A model generated the notes under the pieces. The model searched no databases. It worked only from the letters and a program-made list of their open reading frames with translations, and was not told the DNA's origin. The translations under genes and the position numbers were made by a program. DNA of 32,744 nt, taken from the NCBI GenBank assembly GCA_947632235.1, contig CANROO010000008.1:1-32744 (forward strand). The letters run 5' to 3'. Of the stretch, positions 23,528 through 30,724 are shown piece after piece; within the stretch, counting starts at the first letter, position 1, and each line of letters opens with the position of its first letter. Origin of the DNA: an uncultured Clostridia bacterium. Lineage in GTDB: Bacteria > Bacillota > Clostridia > Lachnospirales > CAG-274.

Positions 23528-25073
23528 CATTCTTCACTATCACAAGCTTCTGGTTGGGGTATATGAGGTCGGGGTTTTCAATATCGTTTATACGGGCAAT
23601 TTCGCCTACGGTGGTATTGAAGCGTCCGGCAAGCTTCCATAGGGTATCGCCCTTTTTTACAACATATAGAGTTATGCCGGGTATGGCGTCCAATACCTCC
23701 TGCGGTATGGGCTTGAGCTCCGCTCCCGTTATTATGCTTATACAGCTTTTATCCCTCACGGTGGTGACGGTATTGAGAGCACAGCGCACCTCAAGCTTCC
23801 TGTCGGAGAGCATATTGAAGCCTATATGGGCTATGCCTGCGTAAACATCGGCCTCCATGCCCTCCGAAGCCCCTCTTGCGTCTATTGTCTGAGTGAAGGG
23901 AACGGTATCGGAGAAGCTGTAGACGGGCATATCGTCATTGCCCGTGATATACATGATGTCCACATTGACCGCGCCCTCGAGCACTACCCTGTTTTCATAT
24001 ATGCTTATGCTGTCGGTATAGACCGTGCCCGAAGCCCTGAATATCTGGAGCATATCGGGACAGCCGTCAGCAAGAGAGACTACCTCCTTAACGGGACACT
24101 GGCCCCTGTTCTTGCACACCACGGCAGAACAGCATAGCTTTGCTTCTTCAAACTCTATGTTGTTATTGAGTATGTAAGCATCGGAGAGTATTTCATGGCT
24201 TTCACTGCAGAGCGTATGTATATCGGCGCCTATGTTTATATCCATATTTATTGTTTTGGCTTCGCCCTCGTCATTTTCTGCAATGTCATAACAGCACTCG
24301 CGTACATAAAGCTCTATGTCCGCAATGCTGTCGCTGTCGGTAGCATCGGCTTCAAGAGATACATCGAAGGGTATATCAAATTCATACACCTCGGGAAAAC
24401 CGCCCTCCGTGCCCGTGTAGAGCATCACAACGGAAATATCGCCCCTTGCCTCCACGCTGTCATCGCGCGGTCTGAACTCGGGGTTTGTTATATTACAGCT
24501 GACGCTCAGCACCTCTGAGACGGGAAGCTTTGTGGAAGGAAGCTCCGTTTCCTCCGTTATAGTAAAGCTTTCCCTCTTCATGCAAAGCGTTCTTACTGTG
24601 TTTACGGTCTTTGAAAGCTGCTGCTCCTTGGGTATTTCATATATATCCGTGACCGCCTCTATTTCAGCCGTGTCCGTAATGCTTCCCTTTACATCGCACA
24701 TTATCTTGTAGCTTGCCTTTCTTTCGTTTGCCTTTTTGCACTCTACATTTGATATACCCATGCTTATGTGCGAGAGCATACCGCTCTGTGCTCCCTCTAT
24801 GGCTATAAAATCATTTATGGGCACCTCGGCAGAAGCGCTGTGAATACCCTTGTCCTTTCCGCAGTACAGCACATTTATAATAAGTCTGCCCCTGTAGCTC
24901 AGGCGGTTTTCTTCAGCCTTGCTTTCCTCGGGAACTATGGATACCTCACACCTGAGCACTATGTCTATATCGGGCTTATCATCGGATATGAGCACCTCGC
25001 CCTCCTGTATGAGCTGAACATTTTCACTGCCTATTATCCTGTCCGCGCTTATATGTTCCGTTATGTAATTCAT
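23523..25073 (-). CDS. sipL: SPOCS-LysM spore morphogenetic protein SipL
   Basis: 516 residues, close to the ~520 of Clostridioides difficile SipL. The body is made of SPOCS (DUF3794) repeats, seen as alternating beta-rich blocks such as DKPDIDIVLRCEVSIV, FRPRDDSVEARGDISVVMLY and ENRVVLEGAVNVDIMYI. A single LysM domain closes it (YVVKKGDTLWKLAGRFN, NDIENPDLIYPNQKL). In C. difficile SipL binds the coat basement protein SpoIVA through the LysM and is needed for coat anchoring and heat-resistant spores. AAAGGAGG precedes the ATG. It appears to be a single-gene unit. Confidence 0.9.
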   Translation of the reverse strand: MNYITEHISADRIIGSENVQLIQEGEVLISDDKPDIDIVLRCEVSIVPEESKAEENRLSYRGRLIINVLYCGKDKGIHSASAEVPINDFIAIEGAQSGMLSHISMGISNVECKKANERKASYKIMCDVKGSITDTAEIEAVTDIYEIPKEQQLSKTVNTVRTLCMKRESFTITEETELPSTKLPVSEVLSVSCNITNPEFRPRDDSVEARGDISVVMLYTGTEGGFPEVYEFDIPFDVSLEADATDSDSIADIELYVRECCYDIAENDEGEAKTINMDINIGADIHTLCSESHEILSDAYILNNNIEFEEAKLCCSAVVCKNRGQCPVKEVVSLADGCPDMLQIFRASGTVYTDSISIYENRVVLEGAVNVDIMYITGNDDMPVYSFSDTVPFTQTIDARGASEGMEADVYAGIAHIGFNMLSDRKLEVRCALNTVTTVRDKSCISIITGAELKPIPQEVLDAIPGITLYVVKKGDTLWKLAGRFNTTVGEIARINDIENPDLIYPNQKLVIVKNV

Positions 25074-25098
25074 CGCAAAACCTCCTTTAATATATTCT

Positions 25099-25127
25099 AG
25101 TATATTTGCAGGGAGGCTTATTTATGA
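25099..25127 (-). promoter_or_regulatory. Possible SigE-type promoter of sipL
   Basis: On the minus strand TCATAAA (25127-25121), a 14-bp spacer and AATATACT (25106-25099), compared with the mother-cell consensus KMATATT and CATACAHT. The match is good at the -10 and fair at the -35. SipL is a mother-cell protein in C. difficile. Confidence 0.4.
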
Positions 25128-25130
25128 CAG

Positions 25131-25164
25131 CAAACAAAAAGGGAAGCGTAAAAGCTTCCCTTTT
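25131..25164 (-). terminator. Terminator of the aminotransferase-gltD unit
   Basis: On the minus strand AAAAGGGAAGC, a six-base loop and GCTTCCC followed by TTTTTGTTTG. The stem is 11 bp if the A/T ends are counted. Confidence 0.88.
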
Positions 25165-25193
25165 AAACAGCTGAACCGTGTTATTTTTAATTA

Positions 25194-26498
25194 TTACAGT
25201 CCCAAAAGCTTTATGGCGTCAACATAGCTTGCTATGCCCTCCACTACCTTCTTGGCTTCCTTCATGGCGAGCACTACCGTAGCCGGCTGATGCACAACAT
25301 CTCCGCCTGCGAATACGCCGTTTAACGTAGTCATGCCGTAGGGCTTCTCCTTTGTGATGAGGTAGCCGTTGTCATTTACCTCAATACCCTTTGTGGTGGA
25401 TATTATCCTCTTGGCAGGCTTTGCGCCTATGGCAACAAGCACCTTGTCGCAGGGTATAACTATCTCGTTGCTGTCCTGATCTATGAGCAGGCCCTTAAGT
25501 CTGCCGTTTTCATCGCCTATATACTTGACGGGGGTGGAATTCCACATGAACTTTACGCCGTCTGCCACGGCACTGTCGTATTCGAGCTTTTCGGCAGTGA
25601 TGGTGTCAAGAGTGCTCCTGTAAACAACGGTGACCTTCTTTGCGCCCATTCTGAGAGCTGTTCTGGAAGCGTCCATGGCAACATTGCCGGCACCTATTAC
25701 AAGCACGGTATCACCGTCCTTTACGGGGACCTCCTTGCGCTCTATGCTGTTGCTGTTGAAAAGAGTTACCATTCTTAAGAAATAGTGCGACTTTACAACG
25801 CCTCTCAATTCCTTGCCGGGTATGTCAAGCTCTCTGGCTATGGCGGTACCCGTGCCTATGAATATAGCATCGAAGCCCTTTGCAAAGAGCTGATCAATTG
25901 TAATATCCTTGCCTATGACGGTGTTGTTGATGAACTGAACGCCAAGCTCGGCAATACGCTTTGTTTCGCGCCTTACAACATCCTTGGGCAGTCTGAACTC
26001 GGGTATACCGTAGAGAAGTACGCCTCCGGGCTCGTTCTCGCTCTCATACACAGTCACGTTAAAGCCCATCATAGAAAGGTCGCCTGCGACCGTAAGTCCT
26101 GCAGGACCCGAGCCTATTACGGCTACATTGCCTCTTGTCTTGGGCGGTATCTTCTCTCTTATAAGTCCCATATCTGCGTCAAAGTCAGCCACGAACTGCT
26201 CCAGCTTGCCTATCCTTATGGGCTTATGAGCCTTATTGAGCACACAATGTCCCTGACACTGCTTCTCGTGAGGGCAAACTCTTCCACACACTGCGGGAAG
26301 ATTTGTCTTTTCCGCAAGAAGGCTCCTTGCCTCACCGAAGTTACCTCTTGAAAGCTGGTGTATAAATTCGGGAATATTGTTTTCTATGGGACAGCCCGTC
26401 TTGCAAAGCGGTGTTTTGCAGTTTAAGCATCTCTTGGCCTCCGCAAGAGCCTCCTGCATGGTAAAAGGCTCCACATCATAGTTTTCATTGTTTGTCAT
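25194..26498 (-). CDS. gltD: NADPH-dependent glutamate synthase small-subunit-like flavoprotein
   Basis: 434 residues. The N-terminal iron-sulfur part has CLNCKTPLCKTGCPI and CGRVCPHEKQCQGHC. Then come an FAD site (VAVIGSGPAGLTVAGDLS), GIPEFRLPKDVV, an NADPH site (VLVIGAGNVAMDASRTALRMGA) and the closing GVFAGGDVVHQPATVVLAM. Relatives include GltD, the NfnB/NfnL subunit and sulfide dehydrogenase. No GltB or NfnA partner is encoded next to it, so the electron partner is open. GGGAGG precedes the ATG. It lies 27 bp after the aminotransferase gene. Confidence 0.9.
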   Translation of the reverse strand: MTNNENYDVEPFTMQEALAEAKRCLNCKTPLCKTGCPIENNIPEFIHQLSRGNFGEARSLLAEKTNLPAVCGRVCPHEKQCQGHCVLNKAHKPIRIGKLEQFVADFDADMGLIREKIPPKTRGNVAVIGSGPAGLTVAGDLSMMGFNVTVYESENEPGGVLLYGIPEFRLPKDVVRRETKRIAELGVQFINNTVIGKDITIDQLFAKGFDAIFIGTGTAIARELDIPGKELRGVVKSHYFLRMVTLFNSNSIERKEVPVKDGDTVLVIGAGNVAMDASRTALRMGAKKVTVVYRSTLDTITAEKLEYDSAVADGVKFMWNSTPVKYIGDENGRLKGLLIDQDSNEIVIPCDKVLVAIGAKPAKRIISTTKGIEVNDNGYLITKEKPYGMTTLNGVFAGGDVVHQPATVVLAMKEAKKVVEGIASYVDAIKLLGL

Positions 26499-26525
26499 AA
26501 TAAAATACCTCCCCTGTGATTTGAT

Positions 26526-27620
26526 TTAATTTAAAATATTTTTAAGCTCTTTTATAAGCATGGAATTGCTTTTTTTATCAAGTATACAGAATCTTATATA
26601 GCGCTCGTTGAGATACGGAAAGTCCGCACAGTCGCGTATAAGTATGTTTTTGCGCAGGAGCTCTTCAAATATCTGCGAGGACGTTACACCGTCCTTTTTT
26701 ATGCGGACAAGAAAGAAGTTTGCCTGCGAATCGTATATGTGTATATCACCGCAGTTGTAAAGCTCTCCGAATATCCTCTCTCTTTCGCCTATTATAAGGC
26801 TTCTGGTCCTTTCAATAAATTTTTTGTCCCTGAACATTACCCTTCCGCTCAGCTCGGCAAATATATTGACCGACCATGAATCGCGGTGAGAGGAAATATA
26901 TTCCGTTATTTCCTTGTCGGAGCAAGCGCCGTAGCCGAGCCTCAGACCCGGACAGGCAAAAAATTTTGAAGTGCCTCTTACTATGAACAGATTTTTGTAT
27001 TCCTCAACAAGAGGCATTGCGGACACCTGCTTACCGGGCGAGGCGAACTCCACATAGGTTTCATCTATCATGAGCCTTATGCCGTATTTAAGGCAGTGTT
27101 CAAGAAGCCTGCGTATTTCCGTACAGGTTATATATGTTCCCGTGGGATTGTTGGGATTGCAGATGACAAGCATATCCACGCTCTCATCAAGTACGGCTTC
27201 AAGCCTTTCTATATTGAGAGCATATTCCTCATCCTCTCTCAAAGGAAAAAGCTCGGCGCTTCCCCCTGCAAGCCCGATCTGCCTGAGATATTCCGAATAA
27301 GCGGGCGAAACTATTACCGCCCTTCTGGGCTTGACGGCGTTTATGCAGAGAGCTATAAGCTCGGTAGAGCCGTTGCCCGTGAGTATATGCGCGCTGTCTA
27401 TGCCCGTATATTCGCCTATGGCTTTTTTAAGCTCCACATAGGACACATCGGGATAAAGAGTAGGCGCATCGGACGCATTTTCTCTTATGGCCTTCTTTAC
27501 GGAGTGAGGAAGCCCCAAAGGGTTTACATTCCCGCCGAAATTTATGATGCAGGACTTGTCTATACCGTAAATTCTTGAAATTTCATCTAAGTCTCCGCCA
27601 TGAACAACATTCAGGCTCAT
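26526..27620 (-). CDS. PLP aminotransferase-fold enzyme, CobD or HisC-like
   Basis: 364 residues from the ATG at 27620, with AAAGGATG upstream. The ATG at 27695 overlaps the promoter and has no ribosome site. Class I/II PLP fold: LTGNGSTELIALC, CNPNNPTGTY, MIDETYVEF and the PLP lysine in GTSKFFACPGLRLGYG. The beginning VVHGGDLDE...INFGGNVNPLGLP and the 364-residue length are typical of threonine-phosphate decarboxylase (CobD), which makes the aminopropanol arm of cobalamin. Histidinol-phosphate aminotransferase is the main alternative. No other late cobalamin or histidine genes are in the window. Confidence 0.8.
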   Translation of the reverse strand: MSLNVVHGGDLDEISRIYGIDKSCIINFGGNVNPLGLPHSVKKAIRENASDAPTLYPDVSYVELKKAIGEYTGIDSAHILTGNGSTELIALCINAVKPRRAVIVSPAYSEYLRQIGLAGGSAELFPLREDEEYALNIERLEAVLDESVDMLVICNPNNPTGTYITCTEIRRLLEHCLKYGIRLMIDETYVEFASPGKQVSAMPLVEEYKNLFIVRGTSKFFACPGLRLGYGACSDKEITEYISSHRDSWSVNIFAELSGRVMFRDKKFIERTRSLIIGERERIFGELYNCGDIHIYDSQANFFLVRIKKDGVTSSQIFEELLRKNILIRDCADFPYLNERYIRFCILDKKSNSMLIKELKNILN

Positions 27621-27685
27621 TTGTAACGCACATCCTTTGTCCTTCTCCCACGGCAAAGCGGACTTATCCGCCTTGTCATAAATTA

Positions 27686-27694
27686 AGTATACCA
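27686..27694 (-). promoter_or_regulatory. Extended -10 promoter of the aminotransferase-gltD unit
   Basis: On the minus strand TGGTATACT combines the extended -10 TGn with TATACT. The -35 is weak. It argues against translation from the ATG at 27695. Confidence 0.6.
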
Positions 27695-27785
27695 TTATTG
27701 AACAAAAAATAAAAGAGGATATTTCAAATATTTTTATTTTTTTGAAAAAATATAAGGAAGTTTTAGAAAAAAATAAAAATTATTA

Positions 27786-27814
27786 TTGGAAATTATGATT
27801 TTTTATGTTATAAT
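27786..27814 (+). promoter_or_regulatory. Promoter of the CNNM-mreB unit
   Basis: TTGGAA (27786-27791), a 17-bp spacer and TATAAT (27809-27814). The start codon is more than 100 bases downstream, leaving a substantial leader. Confidence 0.8.
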
Positions 27815-27821
27815 CAGCTTA

Positions 27822-27912
27822 TCCAGTATATACAGGCGCTTAGCGTGCGTAAAACACGGAGGAAGGACAAAACGCAGGGCATCTGTATACATAAATAAAA
27901 TTTTTAAAAACC
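27822..27912 (+). promoter_or_regulatory. Structured 5' leader of the CNNM gene, class unknown
   Basis: TATACAG (27829-27835) pairs with CTGTATA (27883-27889) and encloses two further stems: GCGC-TTA-GCGT (27837-27847) and GCGT/ACGC around an A/G-rich loop (27848-27851 with 27872-27875). This makes a compact three-way junction. I could not match it to a riboswitch class I know. Confidence 0.4.
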
Positions 27913-27927
27913 GGGAGTGTGATCTTA

Positions 27928-29211
27928 GTGGACCCTGACAGTTCGCGATACTTAACAAGAATAGTAGTACTTATAGTTTGTCTGGCTTTATCGGCGTTTT
28001 TTTCCGGCTCCGAAACAGCCCTTATGTCGCTGAGCAAGATAAGGCTCAGAGCAATGGTTGACGAGGGCGTTAAAAATGCCAAGCTCATTCAGAGGGTAAC
28101 AGACAACTCTGCCAAGCTTTTAAGCGCCATACTTATAGGCAACAATGTGGTGAACATAGGGGCCTCCGCTCTGGCGACCGTCATTGCGACCGATATATTC
28201 GGAAGCAAGGGCGCAGGAATAGCAACGGGCGTGCTCACCGTGCTGGTGCTTATATTCGGCGAGGTCACACCAAAGAGCTTCGCAAGCGACAATGCCGAGC
28301 TCGTATGCCGTCTTTGCGTAAAGCCCATAGCGTTTTGCATGGTCATATTCACACCGTTTATATTCTTACTTAACATTGTAACAAACATCATTTTCAAAAT
28401 AATAGGCAAGAAGGACAATTCCGCGCCCATAGTCACCGAAAACGAGCTGAGAACAATGGTGGATGTAAGCCATGAGGAGGGCGTGCTCGAGGTCGATGAA
28501 AAGGAAATGATAACAAACGTGGTTGATTTCAGGAGCTCCACCGCGGAGGAAATAATGATACCGCGTATAGATATGGTGGCGGTGCCCGATGATATAACAT
28601 ATGACGATGTTGTAAGGGTCTTCAAGGAAGAACGGTTTACAAGACTTCCCGTATATAACAAGACAAACGATCACATAATAGGCACACTGTCATTCAAGGA
28701 CATTATGCTTCTTGACAGTCCCGAGATAGACGGCTTCAAGGTCGCGGACTATGTGAAGGAGCCATACTTCACTTACGAGTCAAAGCAGTGCTCAAGGCTC
28801 TTTGCCGATATGAAAAAGGAATCCATATCAATGGCTATAGTGCTTGACGAATACGGCGGAACGGCAGGTATAGTGACTCTTCAGGATCTCATTGAAGAGA
28901 TAGTGGGCGACATAATAGACGAGATACGCGAGGACGAGGAAGAGATACAGAGCATAAAGGAAAACGAATACCTCGTTGAAGGAAGCACAAGGCTTGACGA
29001 TGTGAACGATGCACTCGGAACAAGCTTTGAAAATGACGATATAGAGTCTATAGGAGGCTATGTTATTGCTCTTTTGGACAGGTTCCCCGTTACGGGCGAG
29101 ACCGTGGAAGACAAAAACGCGCGCTTCTTTATTGAACAGACGGATAAAAACAGGATAGTAAAGCTTAAAATTATTTTGACCCCTTCGGAGGATGCGGAGG
29201 AAAAGGAGTAA
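27928..29211 (+). CDS. CNNM/CBS-domain transporter (HlyC/CorC, MpfA family)
   Basis: 427 residues from GTG 27928, ten bases after GGGAG; the GTG at 27919 is too close to that site. Residues ~8-190 are the CNNM membrane domain with the start ALSAFFSGSETALMSLSKIRLRAM, cited by its ends, and LIGNNVVNIGASALATVIA. A CBS pair follows (EEIMIPRIDMVAVPDD, RFTRLPVYNKTNDHIIGTL, DEYGGTAGIVTLQDLIEEIVGDI). A CorC/HlyC domain closes the protein. Family members export magnesium or sodium-coupled divalent metal; 'haemolysin' is a historical label. Its stop is six bases before the mreB-like gene. Confidence 0.93.
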   Translation: MDPDSSRYLTRIVVLIVCLALSAFFSGSETALMSLSKIRLRAMVDEGVKNAKLIQRVTDNSAKLLSAILIGNNVVNIGASALATVIATDIFGSKGAGIATGVLTVLVLIFGEVTPKSFASDNAELVCRLCVKPIAFCMVIFTPFIFLLNIVTNIIFKIIGKKDNSAPIVTENELRTMVDVSHEEGVLEVDEKEMITNVVDFRSSTAEEIMIPRIDMVAVPDDITYDDVVRVFKEERFTRLPVYNKTNDHIIGTLSFKDIMLLDSPEIDGFKVADYVKEPYFTYESKQCSRLFADMKKESISMAIVLDEYGGTAGIVTLQDLIEEIVGDIIDEIREDEEEIQSIKENEYLVEGSTRLDDVNDALGTSFENDDIESIGGYVIALLDRFPVTGETVEDKNARFFIEQTDKNRIVKLKIILTPSEDAEEKE

Positions 29212-29217
29212 TAGTGT

Positions 29218-30258
29218 ATGGTACTTGGCAACGATATAGCCATAGATCTGGGTACGGCAAGCGTAATAGTATACTGCAAGGGTGAAGGCATAGTGCTTCA
29301 GGAGCCTTCCGTCGTAGCCGTGGACAACAACAAAAGAGCAATAGTAGCCGTGGGCGAGGAGGCGCGCAAGATGCTTGGCAAGACCCCTGCCAACATTACG
29401 GCTGTAAGACCCCTGAGAGACGGAGTTATATCCGACTTTGAGGTTACGGAAAGAATGATAAGATATTTCATAGACAAATCCGTAGGCACACATTGGCTCA
29501 AAAAGCCCCGTATAGCGGTATGTGTACCCAGCAGGATAACGGATGTTGAAAAACGAGCCGTTGAGGAATCCACAAGGAATGCAGGCGCAGGTCAGGTGTA
29601 TATAATAGAAGAGCCCATAGCCGCTGCAATAGGCGCAGGACTCGATATATACAGACCCTGCGGAAGCATGGTGGTGGATATAGGCGGCGGCACCACAGAT
29701 GTGGCTGTAATATCGCTCGGAGGTATTGTGGTAAGCACCTCCATAAAAATAGCAGGCGACAAATTTGACGATGCCATTGTGAGATATATGCGCGATGAGC
29801 ACCAGATGGTAATAGGCGAAAAGACGGCTGAAAACATAAAAATAATAGTAGGCACGGCGGCAGACGACACGCCCCTGAGCCGTATGGAGGTAAAGGGCAG
29901 GAACGCCACAACGGGTATGCCCATGACTATAGAAATAACCTCCAGAGAGATGTACGAAGCCGTTAGGGTATGCGTGAGGTCTATACTCGACGCGGTAAGG
30001 TATGTGCTTGAAAACACACCGCCCGAGCTTTCGGGAGATATACTGGACAGAGGCATAGTGCTTACCGGCGGAGGCGCTCTTCTCTCGGGTCTTGACAGAA
30101 TGATAGAAAGAGAAACGGGCATAAGATGCACAATAGCCGACAATCCCGTCAACTGCGTTGCCATAGGCACGGGCAAATTCATAGAATATCAGACGGATGA
30201 CGAGAGCGGTATACTCAACAAAATAAAAAATTTTTTCAAAGTTGAAGAAAACGGTTGA
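29218..30258 (+). CDS. mreB: Rod-shape actin homologue MreB/Mbl
   Basis: 346 residues, a bacterial actin that directs lateral wall synthesis at the membrane. ATPase motifs are AIDLGTASVIVY (phosphate 1), VVDIGGGTTDVAVISLGG (phosphate 2) and VLTGGGALLSGLDRMI (adenosine). EEPIAAAIGAG and VRPLRDGVISDFEVTERMI are also typical. No mreC or mreD is beside it, so it is likelier an Mbl-type paralogue than the mreBCD copy. It is co-transcribed with the CNNM gene. GGAG lies ahead of the ATG. Confidence 0.94.
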   Translation: MVLGNDIAIDLGTASVIVYCKGEGIVLQEPSVVAVDNNKRAIVAVGEEARKMLGKTPANITAVRPLRDGVISDFEVTERMIRYFIDKSVGTHWLKKPRIAVCVPSRITDVEKRAVEESTRNAGAGQVYIIEEPIAAAIGAGLDIYRPCGSMVVDIGGGTTDVAVISLGGIVVSTSIKIAGDKFDDAIVRYMRDEHQMVIGEKTAENIKIIVGTAADDTPLSRMEVKGRNATTGMPMTIEITSREMYEAVRVCVRSILDAVRYVLENTPPELSGDILDRGIVLTGGGALLSGLDRMIERETGIRCTIADNPVNCVAIGTGKFIEYQTDDESGILNKIKNFFKVEENG

Positions 30259-30283
30259 CAAAACTACAGAAGTATAATATAAT
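30255..30283 (+). promoter_or_regulatory. Promoter of the arsR-metal ATPase operon
   Basis: TTGACA (30255-30260), a 17-bp spacer and TATAAT (30278-30283), a perfect consensus. The -35 overlaps the mreB stop codon. Transcription would start about 30290, at the edge of the operator. Confidence 0.93.
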
Positions 30284-30284
30284 G

Positions 30285-30339
30285 AAAATATGAACAAGTG
30301 CTCATATATGATATAAATGCAGTTACTTGTTCATATTTT
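30285..30339. promoter_or_regulatory. Long inverted repeat: metal-repressor operator and possible terminator
   Basis: AAAATATGAACAAGT (30285-30299) and ACTTGTTCATATTTT (30325-30339) are perfect 15-bp inverted repeats 25 bases apart. ATATGAACA...TGTTCATAT is the kind of half-site bound by ArsR/SmtB repressors. The arms straddle the predicted +1. As RNA the same element forms a stem followed by a U-run, which could stop read-through from mreB. Confidence 0.75.
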
Positions 30340-30351
30340 TTAAAATAATTA

Positions 30352-30375
30352 ATGAATATATGATTAAATGTTCAT
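30352..30375. promoter_or_regulatory. Second ArsR-type operator
   Basis: ATGAATAT (30352-30359) and ATGTTCAT (30368-30375) form an imperfect palindrome of the same half-sites, ending right before the ribosome site of arsR. Confidence 0.6.
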
Positions 30376-30391
30376 ATAAGGAGGTATATGT

Positions 30392-30724
30392 ATGAAGAAG
30401 GTAAAAATGCTTTCGGAGGAAATGAGCTACGACCTTTCCGATTTCTTTAAAATATTCGGAGACGCCACAAGAATAAAGATACTATATGCCCTTTTCCAGA
30501 GCGAAATGTGTGTGAACGAGCTTGTGAACGAGCTTAATATGACGCAGTCGGCAATATCGCATCAGCTCCGTCTTTTAAGGCAGAACGACATAGTTAAGTT
30601 CAGAAAGGACGGTCAGCAGACCATATATTCTCTTGACGATGAGCATGTTTCCATACTGCTTGACAAGGGTATAGAGCATATACTCCACAAAAACGGCTAC
30701 AGTGAGGAGGATTACCATGAGTGA
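30392..30724 (+). CDS. ArsR/SmtB-family zinc-type metal repressor
   Basis: 110 residues. Winged helix with LSDFFKIFGDATRIKILYAL and the recognition helix MTQSAISHQLRLLRQNDIV. The alpha-5 metal site is complete: Asp83, His85, His96 and His99 in the pattern DxH-x10-HxxH, as in SmtB and CzrA, which sense zinc (also cobalt). The cadmium/lead alpha-3 motif ELCVCDL is reduced to SEMCVNEL with one cysteine, so a thiolate sensor is unlikely. When metal binds, it should leave the operators at 30285-30375 and free its own operon. The stop overlaps the ATPase gene by 8 bp. Confidence 0.93.
   Translation: MKKVKMLSEEMSYDLSDFFKIFGDATRIKILYALFQSEMCVNELVNELNMTQSAISHQLRLLRQNDIVKFRKDGQQTIYSLDDEHVSILLDKGIEHILHKNGYSEEDYHE

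Noticed and set aside
27621..27695. ATG 27695 as start of the aminotransferase
   Set aside because: It overlaps an extended -10 promoter and has no ribosome site. The conserved HGGD start fits ATG 27620.
28828..30297. A 489-codon open frame on the minus strand
   Set aside because: It is antisense to the CNNM and MreB genes, is Tyr/His/Cys-rich in the manner of shadow frames, lacks a ribosome site, and both plus-strand genes are well supported.
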